From Lysobacteraceae bacterium (GTDB lineage: Bacteria; Pseudomonadota; Gammaproteobacteria; Xanthomonadales; Xanthomonadaceae), in assembly GCA_003241895.1 (NCBI GenBank), contig QBLY01000002.1, positions 186,001 through 250,000 of the forward strand: a DNA stretch of 64,000 nucleotides, given 5' to 3'. Below are positions 26,309 through 33,220 of the stretch, in pieces; within the stretch, counting starts at the first letter, position 1; the number at the start of each line of letters is the position of its first letter. A program made the position numbers and the translations under genes. Below the pieces are notes generated by a model that saw nothing but the letters and a program-made list of their open reading frames with translations, made no database searches and had not been told where the DNA came from.

Positions 26309-26710
26309 ATGAATAAGTTCACCCTGTCCGCCCTGTCGTTCGCCGTCGTCCTCGCCATGTCCGGCTGCAAGCCCGAGACCCCGGCGGAAACGCAGGAAGA
26401 CGTCGCCGAAGCGCGCGTCGACGCCAATGAAGAAATCCGTGATGCGCAGCGCGACGCCAACGAAACGGCGATGGACACCAACACCGACGTTGCCGATTCC
26501 ATGGAAGACAACGCCGAGGCCCGCTACGACGTGGCGATGGCCAAGGCCGACGGCCAGCTGTCGATCGCCAAGGAGCGCTGCGATGGCGTCGTGGACGTCG
26601 AGCGTGACGCCTGCAATGCAGCCGCCGAAGCCGATTACGAAGCCGCCAAGGCTACGGCCACGACCGATATGGAAGCTGCCGAAGCAAACGCCGAGACGAT
26701 GACTCGCTGA
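26309..26710 (+). CDS. Acidic, heptad-rich envelope lipoprotein
   Basis: A 133-residue lipoprotein: signal peptide SALSFAVVLAMSGC with a lipobox cysteine at about residue 18, then an acidic Ala/Glu/Asp-rich helix with repeated DA-x-DA-N-E patterns (EARVDANEEIRDAQRDANET). Two further cysteines (ERCDGVV, RDACNAA), 13 residues apart, might form a disulphide. The composition suggests a long helical, perhaps coiled-coil rod in the periplasm. Function unknown. It is first behind the sigma-54 promoter at 26206 and is followed after 90 bp by the DUF2383 gene. Confidence 0.8.
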   Translation: MNKFTLSALSFAVVLAMSGCKPETPAETQEDVAEARVDANEEIRDAQRDANETAMDTNTDVADSMEDNAEARYDVAMAKADGQLSIAKERCDGVVDVERDACNAAAEADYEAAKATATTDMEAAEANAETMTR

Positions 26711-26800
26711 GCCCCCGGGTTCGCGACAGTTGCCCCCGCGCGGCCCACGCCGTGCACCGATGCCGGGCCGAGCGCCCGGCTCCCCCAACGGAGAATTGAA

Positions 26801-27247
26801 ATGACCCAGAACAAAACCGCCGCCAGCATCAACGACCTCGTGGAAGCCCTCAACGACGGCGTTGCCTTCTACGACCACGCCGCTGGCGAGGCCAAGGAAG
26901 CGGGCCACAAGCAGCTGTTCCAGGACATGAGCCGCATCAAGCGTTCCATCGCCACGGAGCTCAAGTCCGAGGTGCTGCGCCAGGGCGGCGAGCCGGCCAA
27001 CGACAGCAGCTGGCTGGGTGACTTCCGCCAGGGCTATGCCGATCTCAAGGCGAAGATGGTGAAGGACTCGGACGGCGCCTACATCGTGTCCTTGGAAGCC
27101 CAGGAAGACCGCGTGCTGCACGCTTTCCGTGATGCCGTGGACGTTGACCAGCCGGCGCGGGTGCGCGAAATCGCCGCCAAGTACCTGCCCGAAGTGCAGG
27201 GCATGCACGACCGCATGCGTGCGCTGAAGCTGGCCAAGGAGGCCTGA
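26801..27247 (+). CDS. PA2169/DUF2383-family four-helix protein
   Basis: A 148-residue all-helical protein of the DUF2383 (ferritin-like, PA2169) family: INDLVEALNDGVAFYDHAA, then FQDMSRIKRSIATELKSEV, and EAQEDRVLHAFRDAV. Carboxylate and histidine residues occur where ferritin-like proteins bind iron, but metal binding is not proven. GGAGA SD lies before the ATG. It probably shares the transcript of the lipoprotein upstream and ends at the terminator at 27325. Relatives appear in stress and stationary-phase sets. Confidence 0.85.
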   Translation: MTQNKTAASINDLVEALNDGVAFYDHAAGEAKEAGHKQLFQDMSRIKRSIATELKSEVLRQGGEPANDSSWLGDFRQGYADLKAKMVKDSDGAYIVSLEAQEDRVLHAFRDAVDVDQPARVREIAAKYLPEVQGMHDRMRALKLAKEA

Positions 27248-27324
27248 CCCACGGGACGTCCGGCCCACCTGTCCCGCCGTGGACGCAGTGGATTGGCCGT
27301 CCGGCAGGCAACGAAGCAAGACAC

Positions 27325-27350
27325 AAAGACCGGCCAATTGGCCGGTCTTT
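27325..27350. terminator. Perfect palindrome terminator
   Basis: A 26-bp perfect palindrome centred on CCAATTGG with AAAGAC / GTCTTT arms and TTG after it. It ends the DUF2383 transcript before the HU promoter. Confidence 0.85.
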
Positions 27351-27393
27351 TTGTTTGGCTGCGGTAAAACAGGCGTTTTTTGCCCGTTTGGGC

Positions 27394-27422
27394 TTGGCGT
27401 GGCGGCCAACTTGGCCTACATT
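27394..27422 (+). promoter_or_regulatory. Sigma-70 promoter of the HU-like gene
   Basis: TTGGCG (27394-27399) and TACATT (27417-27422) are 17 bp apart. The start would be near 27429, giving a leader of about 60 bases, A-rich before the ATG. Confidence 0.5.
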
Positions 27423-27488
27423 CGCACTGCCGGAGGGATTTCCAGGCACCCCAATCACCCAATCAAGCAACAACGGGAATAAAAAAAC

Positions 27489-27872
27489 ATGGCTACCAAG
27501 AAAGCTGCTGCAAAGAAGAAGGCTGCCCCGAAGGCCGCCGCCAAGCCGGCCGCCCCGAAGGCGATCAAGGAAGCGCTGACCAAGTCCGGTCTCGTTGCCC
27601 ACATCGCCGAAGGTACCGGCGTTGCCGCCAAGGACGTCCGTGCGGTGATGGCTGCCCTCGAAGGCGCCGTGCACGGTTCGGTCAGCAAGAAGGGCGCGGG
27701 TTCGTTCACCCTGCCGGGCCTGCTGAAGATCTCGGTCGTCAACGTGCCGGCCAAGGCCAAGCGCAAGGGCATCAACCCGTTCACGAAGGAAGAGCAGTGG
27801 TTCGCCGCCAAGCCGGCCTCCGTCAAGGTGAAGGTCCGCCCGCTCAAGAAGCTCAAGGACGCCGCGGCCTGA
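27489..27872 (+). CDS. HU-family DNA-binding protein with Lys/Ala-rich N-terminal extension
   Basis: A 127-residue histone-like protein. Residues 1-25 are a Lys/Ala/Pro-rich tail (KKAAAKKKAAPKAAAKPAAP), like histone H1 tails. The rest is an HU/IHF fold: IKEALTKSGLVAHIAEGTGV, KKGAGSFTLPGLLKISVVN, then the GINPFTKEEQWFAAKPASVK arm and a basic C-terminus. It should bind and bend DNA in the nucleoid; the tail probably raises non-specific affinity. It has its own promoter and terminator. Confidence 0.9.
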   Translation: MATKKAAAKKKAAPKAAAKPAAPKAIKEALTKSGLVAHIAEGTGVAAKDVRAVMAALEGAVHGSVSKKGAGSFTLPGLLKISVVNVPAKAKRKGINPFTKEEQWFAAKPASVKVKVRPLKKLKDAAA

Positions 27873-27921
27873 TCCAGGCGCGCAGTCCCGGCGGCGTTCG
27901 CGTCGCGGGGAAGCAACAGCA

Positions 27922-27952
27922 CGGGGTGGGTTCGCGCAAGCGGCCCACCCCG
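27922..27952 (+). terminator. Terminator of the HU-like gene
   Basis: CGGGGTGGG (27922-27930) pairs with CCCACCCCG (27944-27952) and is followed by TTTTC. It stands against the end of the convergent GNAT gene. Confidence 0.8.
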
Positions 27953-27955
27953 TTT

Positions 27956-28498
27956 TCATGAGGCGCAGGGTGCGTCATTGCCGAACACGCGCAGCACCTG
28001 GTGGTCGAACTGGCCCACGCCGCGGTCGGTCATGCCCAGTTTTTCCAGCACGCGCACCGAGCCGTCGTTGCCCGGCTGCACGATGGCCAGGATGCGCGCC
28101 AGGCCGCGCGGGCCGAACCCGAGCGCCAGCACCGCCGCACCCGCTTCGGTGGCATAGCCCTGGCCCGCGTGCCCGGGCAGGAAGGCGTAGCCCAGGTCGG
28201 GGAAGGCCAATACGTCGCGCTTGATCAGGCCACTCATGCCGACCGCCAGGCCGTCGGATCGCCGCGTCACTTTCCATAGCCCGAAACCATGGGCGGCGTA
28301 GCTGGCGATGGGACCTTCGGCGAGGTAACGCTGCGCGTCCTCGCCCGTGCGCACCCCGCGGTCGCCGATGTGGGCCAGGAAGCCCGGCGAGTTCAGCAGC
28401 TCGACGATGAAGAGTTCGTCGGCCGGACAAAGCTCGGAAAGCTGCAGCCGGTCGGTTTCCAGGATCAACGCCGGGATGGGCTCAAGCGGGGACTGCAT
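27956..28498 (-). CDS. GNAT-family N-acetyltransferase (RimJ/RimL type)
   Basis: A 180-residue acetyltransferase: LETDRLQLSELCPADELFIV at the N-terminus, the central DLGYAFLPGHAGQGYATEAG with the acetyl-CoA pyrophosphate loop, then ARILAIVQPGNDGSVRVLEK and LGM, the usual RimJ-like ending. Substrate unknown; relatives modify ribosomal protein N-termini or small amines. Its start overlaps the end of the GGDEF gene by 17 bp, so it is probably the last gene of the borosin-GGDEF operon or at least reads in the same direction. Confidence 0.85.
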   Translation of the reverse strand: MQSPLEPIPALILETDRLQLSELCPADELFIVELLNSPGFLAHIGDRGVRTGEDAQRYLAEGPIASYAAHGFGLWKVTRRSDGLAVGMSGLIKRDVLAFPDLGYAFLPGHAGQGYATEAGAAVLALGFGPRGLARILAIVQPGNDGSVRVLEKLGMTDRGVGQFDHQVLRVFGNDAPCAS

Positions 28499-30260
28499 GC
28501 AGGCTCACGCGGTCGCGGCCATCGCGCTTGGACTGGTAAAGCGCGTCGTCGGCCTTGGCCAGCAGCGCGTCGAAGCCGTGGCCGCAGCTGCGCGAACCGG
28601 CCACGCCGAAGCTGGCGGTGATCTGGAATTCATGGCCCGAGGCAAGCGTGTCTATCGCGGCGATGCGCAGCCTGCACTCCCGGGCCAGCGCGGCGCTGGC
28701 GTCCAGGTCGCTGCCGACCAGCAGGAACGCGAACTCCTCGCCGCCCAGGCGGCCCAGCAGGTCGTCGCGGCGACAGACCTCCAGGCAAACCCTGGCCACT
28801 TCCCTGAGCGCCCAGTCGCCGGTGGCGTGGCCGTACTGGTCGTTGATGGACTTGAAGTGGTCCAGGTCCAGCATCACCAGGCCCACCTGTTCGTTGGCCT
28901 TGCGGCACTGCTCCAGCACGGCCGCGGCCCGGCGGGTGAAATGGTGGCGATTGCTGATGCCGGTGAGCGCATCGATTTCCGCCAGCTTGCGGAACGACAC
29001 CTGCATGCGCTTGACCTTGAAGGCCCAGTAGCCGATCGAAGCCAGTAGCACTGCCAGCAGCGCTATCAGCAGGCGGTTGGCCTGGGTGGTCTTGGCGGCG
29101 ATCCGTTGTTCGAGCGTCAGCACCTGGTTCTGCCGGTTGAGCAGCTCGATGGTCTGGGTTTTCTGCTGGGTTTCGTGCTTGACCAACTGGAACGCCAGCT
29201 CGCGCGCCTTGACGCTGTCGAGATAGGCCTCGTTGGCCTCGGTGTAGGCGCGCAGGGACGCCAGCGCCAGCGTCTCGTCGTTCCTCGACATGCCAATCCG
29301 GTAGAGGATCTGGTTGGCCTGGATAAAGGGCAGCGAGTGCACGATGCCGACGCTGCGCTCCATGGCGACCCGCGCGTGACCCTCGGCATCATCCACCATG
29401 CCTTCCTCCAGCTTCCACTGCGCAAGCTGCGAGTGCACCTCGGCGATCAGCTGGGAGTAGTTGCTGGCCTCCACATCGGGAAGCATCTGCTCCAGGGTGC
29501 CGATGGCCCTGATTCGATCATCCTGCGTTGCCCAGAAGCGGGCCAGGTAGCTCTTGAGGAAATACACCGCCAGCGGCTCGCCAGCCGCCTCGCACTGGGC
29601 CATGGCCTGCAGGATCGATGATTCCGCGCTGTCGAGCCGGCCCAGGTAGAAAATGGCCTCGAGCCGGGAATAGCCGGCGACGCAGCTGGTGCGGGGCGTT
29701 GGATCGTCGGCCAGCACCAGTTCGGCGTAGTGGCGCGCCAGATCGTACTGGCCCACCGCGGAATAGATCTGCGATGCCGCCGTCCAGCCGTGGTGGCGGA
29801 TGTCCGGGTCCTGCACCTGGTCCACCAGGGCCAGGGTCTGGTCGAGGTAGCGCAGGCCTTCGGTGAACTCGCGGGTGGAGGCGTAGCTGTTGATCATCAG
29901 CGACCCGGCGCGGAACTTGAGCGCCACGTCGGAGGTGGTGTCGAATATCTTCTTCGCTGCGGCGATGCCCAGGTCGAAGCGGCCGCTGAAGCCAAGCTGG
30001 TAGGCCCGCAGGTAAGCCAGCTGCTCGCGCTGAGAATTGCTCGCCGCTTCAACGCTGGAGGTCAGCTGCCCCAGCAGTTGCTGGAACTGCTCCGGGTCGG
30101 AGCTGCGCACCAGGTCGGCCTGCCGCAGCATCGCCTCGAACGCCGGCGAACCGCCGGCGTTCGAGGCGTGCAGGCACGGCGACGCCAGGCATAGCGTCGC
30201 CGCTATCAGGGCGGCCGCAAGGCGCATCAACATGGGCGTTGGGTCGGCCCGAAGACTCAA
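28482..30260 (-). CDS. Membrane-anchored diguanylate cyclase with periplasmic TPR-like sensor
   Basis: A 592-residue protein. After a signal sequence (ALIAATLCLASPCLHA) come about 330 residues of helical TPR-like repeats, a coiled segment, one membrane helix (LLIALLAVLLASIGYW, near 400) and a cytoplasmic GGDEF domain with active GGEEF (about 505) and DLDHFKSINDQYGH. It should make c-di-GMP in response to a periplasmic signal. The TTG at 30260 overlaps the stop of the borosin precursor gene (TTGA), suggesting coupling; ATG 30233 is an alternative start that gives a tidier signal peptide. Confidence 0.85.
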   Translation of the reverse strand: MSLRADPTPMLMRLAAALIAATLCLASPCLHASNAGGSPAFEAMLRQADLVRSSDPEQFQQLLGQLTSSVEAASNSQREQLAYLRAYQLGFSGRFDLGIAAAKKIFDTTSDVALKFRAGSLMINSYASTREFTEGLRYLDQTLALVDQVQDPDIRHHGWTAASQIYSAVGQYDLARHYAELVLADDPTPRTSCVAGYSRLEAIFYLGRLDSAESSILQAMAQCEAAGEPLAVYFLKSYLARFWATQDDRIRAIGTLEQMLPDVEASNYSQLIAEVHSQLAQWKLEEGMVDDAEGHARVAMERSVGIVHSLPFIQANQILYRIGMSRNDETLALASLRAYTEANEAYLDSVKARELAFQLVKHETQQKTQTIELLNRQNQVLTLEQRIAAKTTQANRLLIALLAVLLASIGYWAFKVKRMQVSFRKLAEIDALTGISNRHHFTRRAAAVLEQCRKANEQVGLVMLDLDHFKSINDQYGHATGDWALREVARVCLEVCRRDDLLGRLGGEEFAFLLVGSDLDASAALARECRLRIAAIDTLASGHEFQITASFGVAGSRSCGHGFDALLAKADDALYQSKRDGRDRVSLHAVPA

Positions 30261-30559
30261 TGCGCCCCTTTGTGACGGATCGATTCTTTCGGCTGGTCCT
30301 GGGTCGGCTCCTCGCCGTCGCCCTCCTGTTCTTCGCCGTCCTTCTTTTCATCGCCGTCGGCGGGGAAGAGGAAGCCGATCATCTGCAGGCGGCCGCCCAG
30401 CAGGCCGTTGAGCGCATCGGCGTCGCGGTCGAGCAGCGCCTGCCGGGGCGCGTCGTCCAGGCCGAGGGCGTCAACGGCTGCGGCGTATTCTTCCGGCGCC
30501 TGGCTGGCAAGCGCGGCGTTGTTGCCCATTTTTTCCAGGAATGCGATCACGTTCGACAT
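30257..30559 (-). CDS. Split-borosin precursor peptide (SonA-like)
   Basis: A 100-residue protein 36 bp downstream of the borosin methyltransferase gene. Residues 1-55 (SNVIAFLEKMGNNAALASQA, EYAAAVDALGLDD, LLDRDADALNGLLGG) resemble the helical borosin-binding/LigA-like domain of SonA-type precursors. Residues about 57-66 (RLQMIGFLFP) are a short hydrophobic stretch, the likely methylated core, followed by an acidic tail (DGDEKKDGEEQEGDGEE) and a basic end. In this class the methyltransferase methylates backbone amides of a separate precursor. AGGAA SD. Which residues are methylated and whether a peptide is released are unknown. Confidence 0.75.
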   Translation of the reverse strand: MSNVIAFLEKMGNNAALASQAPEEYAAAVDALGLDDAPRQALLDRDADALNGLLGGRLQMIGFLFPADGDEKKDGEEQEGDGEEPTQDQPKESIRHKGAH

Positions 30560-30595
30560 CTGGGTTTCCTTGGTTGCGGGTGGGTGTTGCGGGGG

Positions 30596-31393
30596 TCAGT
30601 TGGACGCCAATGCCGACTCTATCTCGGCGATTCGCAGGAGCATGGCAGGATTTGGCCGCATCGGCTGGCTCGGCGGCAGCACCAGGGTGGACGCCATTCC
30701 CAGCGCTGCGCCGGGCAGGTCGCGCAGGGCGATCGATTCGATGCGCGGCCGGGCGAAGGGCAGCGTGGCGGCCTCGTAGAGGGTGCACGGGTGGTCCAAG
30801 GGATAGTCCTCGGCCAGCAGCTCAACCAGCAGCTGGCGATGGGCCGGCCCGGTGGCGAAGCGGCGGAAGCTGCGGTCGCCGGCCAGGCCGACCTGCCACA
30901 GCACCAGGGTGGCGCTGGGGTCGATGCGCCGGCGGTAGAACATCAGCTGGCTGGCTTCGTAGTGCTGGCAGCCGGTCTTGCCCGGGTCGATGCCCAGGTC
31001 GGCGTACAGGCAATCCTCCGCCGAGATGCCCGGCTCCATCACGGCGCTGTAGCCTTCGCTGCGGGCGATCGCGATCGCTTCGTGCGGGGCCTGGGCGAAG
31101 ACGCCGGGATGCCCGTAGAAGGCGCCGCAGACCGTCCTGCCCGCGCGAACCGGCGCCAGCATCTGCTCCACCATCTCGCGGTAGGTGTCGTGGCGGGATT
31201 TCCCGTCGGCATACAGCGGCTGCAGGCTGCGCACGTCCGGGTGCATCTGCTGCAACCACAGTTCCACCAGCGGATCGGACACGGCGGCGAACACCACGTC
31301 GGCCTGTTCGATGTGGCTGCGCGAACGCGGGCTGATGTGTGCGCCCAGCGTCATGCCGAGGCCGACGCAGGCCAGGCTTCCGGCTTTTTCCAT
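30596..31393 (-). CDS. Split-borosin alpha-N-methyltransferase (SonM-like, tetrapyrrole-methylase fold)
   Basis: A 265-residue SAM-dependent enzyme. SLACVGLGMTLGAHISPRSR, HIEQADVVFAAVSDP, RHDTYREMVEQML, YGHPGVFA and MEPGISAEDCLYADLGIDPG are the signature blocks of the OphMA/SonM family. Tyr61, Arg67, Tyr71 and Tyr93 fall where the catalytic Tyr/Arg set of that family is found. It methylates peptide-bond nitrogens of the precursor rather than porphyrins: no cobalamin or siroheme genes are near, and the next gene encodes a borosin-type precursor. ATG 31393 gives the family N-terminus; upstream codons are not conserved-looking. It is the first gene of a minus-strand operon. Confidence 0.88.
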   Translation of the reverse strand: MEKAGSLACVGLGMTLGAHISPRSRSHIEQADVVFAAVSDPLVELWLQQMHPDVRSLQPLYADGKSRHDTYREMVEQMLAPVRAGRTVCGAFYGHPGVFAQAPHEAIAIARSEGYSAVMEPGISAEDCLYADLGIDPGKTGCQHYEASQLMFYRRRIDPSATLVLWQVGLAGDRSFRRFATGPAHRQLLVELLAEDYPLDHPCTLYEAATLPFARPRIESIALRDLPGAALGMASTLVLPPSQPMRPNPAMLLRIAEIESALASN

Positions 31394-31490
31394 GTCCCCG
31401 GGGCAGTCCGTGAAGAGGCCCGCTGAGGTTAGCGGATTGCCTGCGGGTTGTCGCCGACGCAAGCAGGCTTGAACCGTAGGACGGCGTGCG

Positions 31491-31519
31491 TTGTCACAAG
31501 CCCATGAATTTTATATGAC
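31491..31519 (+). promoter_or_regulatory. Promoter for the HD-GYP gene in the divergent region
   Basis: TTGTCA (31491-31496), 17 bp, TATGAC (31514-31519). The local AT-rich patch (AATTTTATA) and the inverted TTGTCA / TGACAA (31491-31496 and 31516-31521) make it the most promoter-like spot between the borosin operon and the HD-GYP gene; it may work in both directions. Confidence 0.4.
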
Positions 31520-31543
31520 AAATCCGGCCCCGGTTGCCCCGGT

Positions 31544-33220
31544 TTGCACAAGCGCGGCTTTCGGTACATCGTTCCGCATCCGACCCCTGCCGATGCCTAC
31601 GTGACCAGCGAACAGCAGATCCTGAGCCGCCTCGAGACCCTCAACGCCATCGGTGCGGCGCTGTCGCACGAACGCGACCTGCCGACCCTGCTTGAACGCA
31701 TCCTGGAGGCCGCGCGCGAGTTCGCCAACGCCGACGGCGGCACGCTGTACCGGGTGCAGGGCGACACCCTGGTGTTCGAGGTGCTGCGCAACCACTCGCT
31801 GGGCTATGTGATGGGCGGCCGGCACGGCAAGCCGATCGACTTCCCGCCGCTGCCCATGCACGACGAGAGCGGCCGGCCCAACCACGGCATGGTGGTGGCG
31901 CACGCTGCGCTGACCGGAACCACCGTCAACATCGCCGACGCCTACGTGGCCGAAGGCTACGACTTTTCGGGCACCCGCGCCTTCGACGCCAAGACCGGCT
32001 ACCGCTCGCAGTCCTTCCTCACCGTGCCGATGAAGGACCACGACGGCCGCGTGATCGGCGTGCTGCAGCTGATCAACTCCAAGAACGCGGCCGGCGAGGT
32101 GGACGCCTTCAGCCACGCCGAGCAGCAGCTGGTGGAGTCGCTGGCCTCGCAGGCGGCCATCGCGCTCAACAACCGCATCCTCATCACCCAGCTCGAGAAC
32201 CTGTTCGAGGCGCTGATCAAGCTGATCAACACCGCCATCGACGAGAAGTCGCCCTACACGGGCGGCCACTGCGAGCGCGTACCGGTGCTGACCAACCTGC
32301 TGGCCGAAGCGGCGGTGCGCACGCAGGTGGGTCCGCTGGCGGCGTTCGCCATGAGCGAGAAGGACCGCTACGAGCTCAAGATCGCCGGCTTGCTGCACGA
32401 CTGCGGCAAGATCACCACGCCGGTGCACGTGGTGGACAAGGCGACCAAGCTGCAGACGCTGTTCGACCGCATCGCGCTGGTGGAAACTCGCTTCGAGGTG
32501 CTGCTGCGCGACGCCGAGATTGCCCATCTCAGGGGCGAGATCGACGCCGGGGCCTACCAAGTGCGCGTGGCCCAGCTCCAGGTCGACCGCGAGTTCCTGC
32601 GCCAGTGCAACACGGGTGGCGAGTTCATGGTCGACGCCAAGCTGGCGCAGGTGCAGCGCATCGCCGGCTACCGCTGGCGCGCGCCCGACGGCAGCGACCA
32701 GCCGTTCCTGTCGGCCGATGAAGTGGAGAACCTGAGCATTCGCCGCGGCACGCTGACCGCGGCCGAGCGCGAGGTCATCAACCACCACATGGTGATGACC
32801 ATCCGCCTGCTGGAGGCGCTGCCATGGCCGGCGCACCTGACCCAGGTGCCCGAGTACGCCGGCGGCCACCACGAGCGCATGGACGGCAAGGGCTACCCGC
32901 GCGGCCTCACCCGCGACCAGATGAGCGTGCAGGCCCGGGTGATGGGCGTGGCCGATGTCTTCGAGGCGCTGACCGCCAGCGACCGGCCCTACAAGCTGGG
33001 CAAGACGCTGACCGAATCGCTGACCATCCTGGGCCGCATGAAGCTCGAACACCACGTGGACCCGGACCTGTTCGACGTGTTCCTGCGCGAGCGCGTGTAC
33101 CTGGACTACGCGCACCGTTTCCTGGCGCCCGCGCAGATCGACGCGGTTGACTGGGCGTGCATCCCCGGCGTGTCGTCCGAGCTGGCGGCGGAGCTGGCGG
33201 CGATGGACGCGCGCGCCTAG
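31544..33220 (+). CDS. GAF-HD-GYP protein, probable c-di-GMP phosphodiesterase
   Basis: A protein of up to 558 residues. Residues about 35-220 are a GAF sensor (FANADGGTLYRVQGDTLVFE, TVPMKDHDGRVIGVLQLINS). The HD-GYP domain has HDCGK (about 285) and HHERMDGKGYPRG (about 443), with the GYP triad intact, so it should degrade c-di-GMP. An insertion of about 110 residues separates the two motif groups, longer than in the minimal domain. The first possible start is TTG 31544; GTG 31601 is equally plausible and neither has a good SD. Its TAG stop shares CTAG with the convergent gene's stop. Confidence 0.88.
   Translation: MHKRGFRYIVPHPTPADAYVTSEQQILSRLETLNAIGAALSHERDLPTLLERILEAAREFANADGGTLYRVQGDTLVFEVLRNHSLGYVMGGRHGKPIDFPPLPMHDESGRPNHGMVVAHAALTGTTVNIADAYVAEGYDFSGTRAFDAKTGYRSQSFLTVPMKDHDGRVIGVLQLINSKNAAGEVDAFSHAEQQLVESLASQAAIALNNRILITQLENLFEALIKLINTAIDEKSPYTGGHCERVPVLTNLLAEAAVRTQVGPLAAFAMSEKDRYELKIAGLLHDCGKITTPVHVVDKATKLQTLFDRIALVETRFEVLLRDAEIAHLRGEIDAGAYQVRVAQLQVDREFLRQCNTGGEFMVDAKLAQVQRIAGYRWRAPDGSDQPFLSADEVENLSIRRGTLTAAEREVINHHMVMTIRLLEALPWPAHLTQVPEYAGGHHERMDGKGYPRGLTRDQMSVQARVMGVADVFEALTASDRPYKLGKTLTESLTILGRMKLEHHVDPDLFDVFLRERVYLDYAHRFLAPAQIDAVDWACIPGVSSELAAELAAMDARA

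Noticed and set aside
30596-31393. Cobalamin or siroheme biosynthesis methylase
   Set aside because: Belongs to the same fold superfamily, but the sequence blocks are SonM/OphMA-like and the adjacent gene is a borosin-type precursor.
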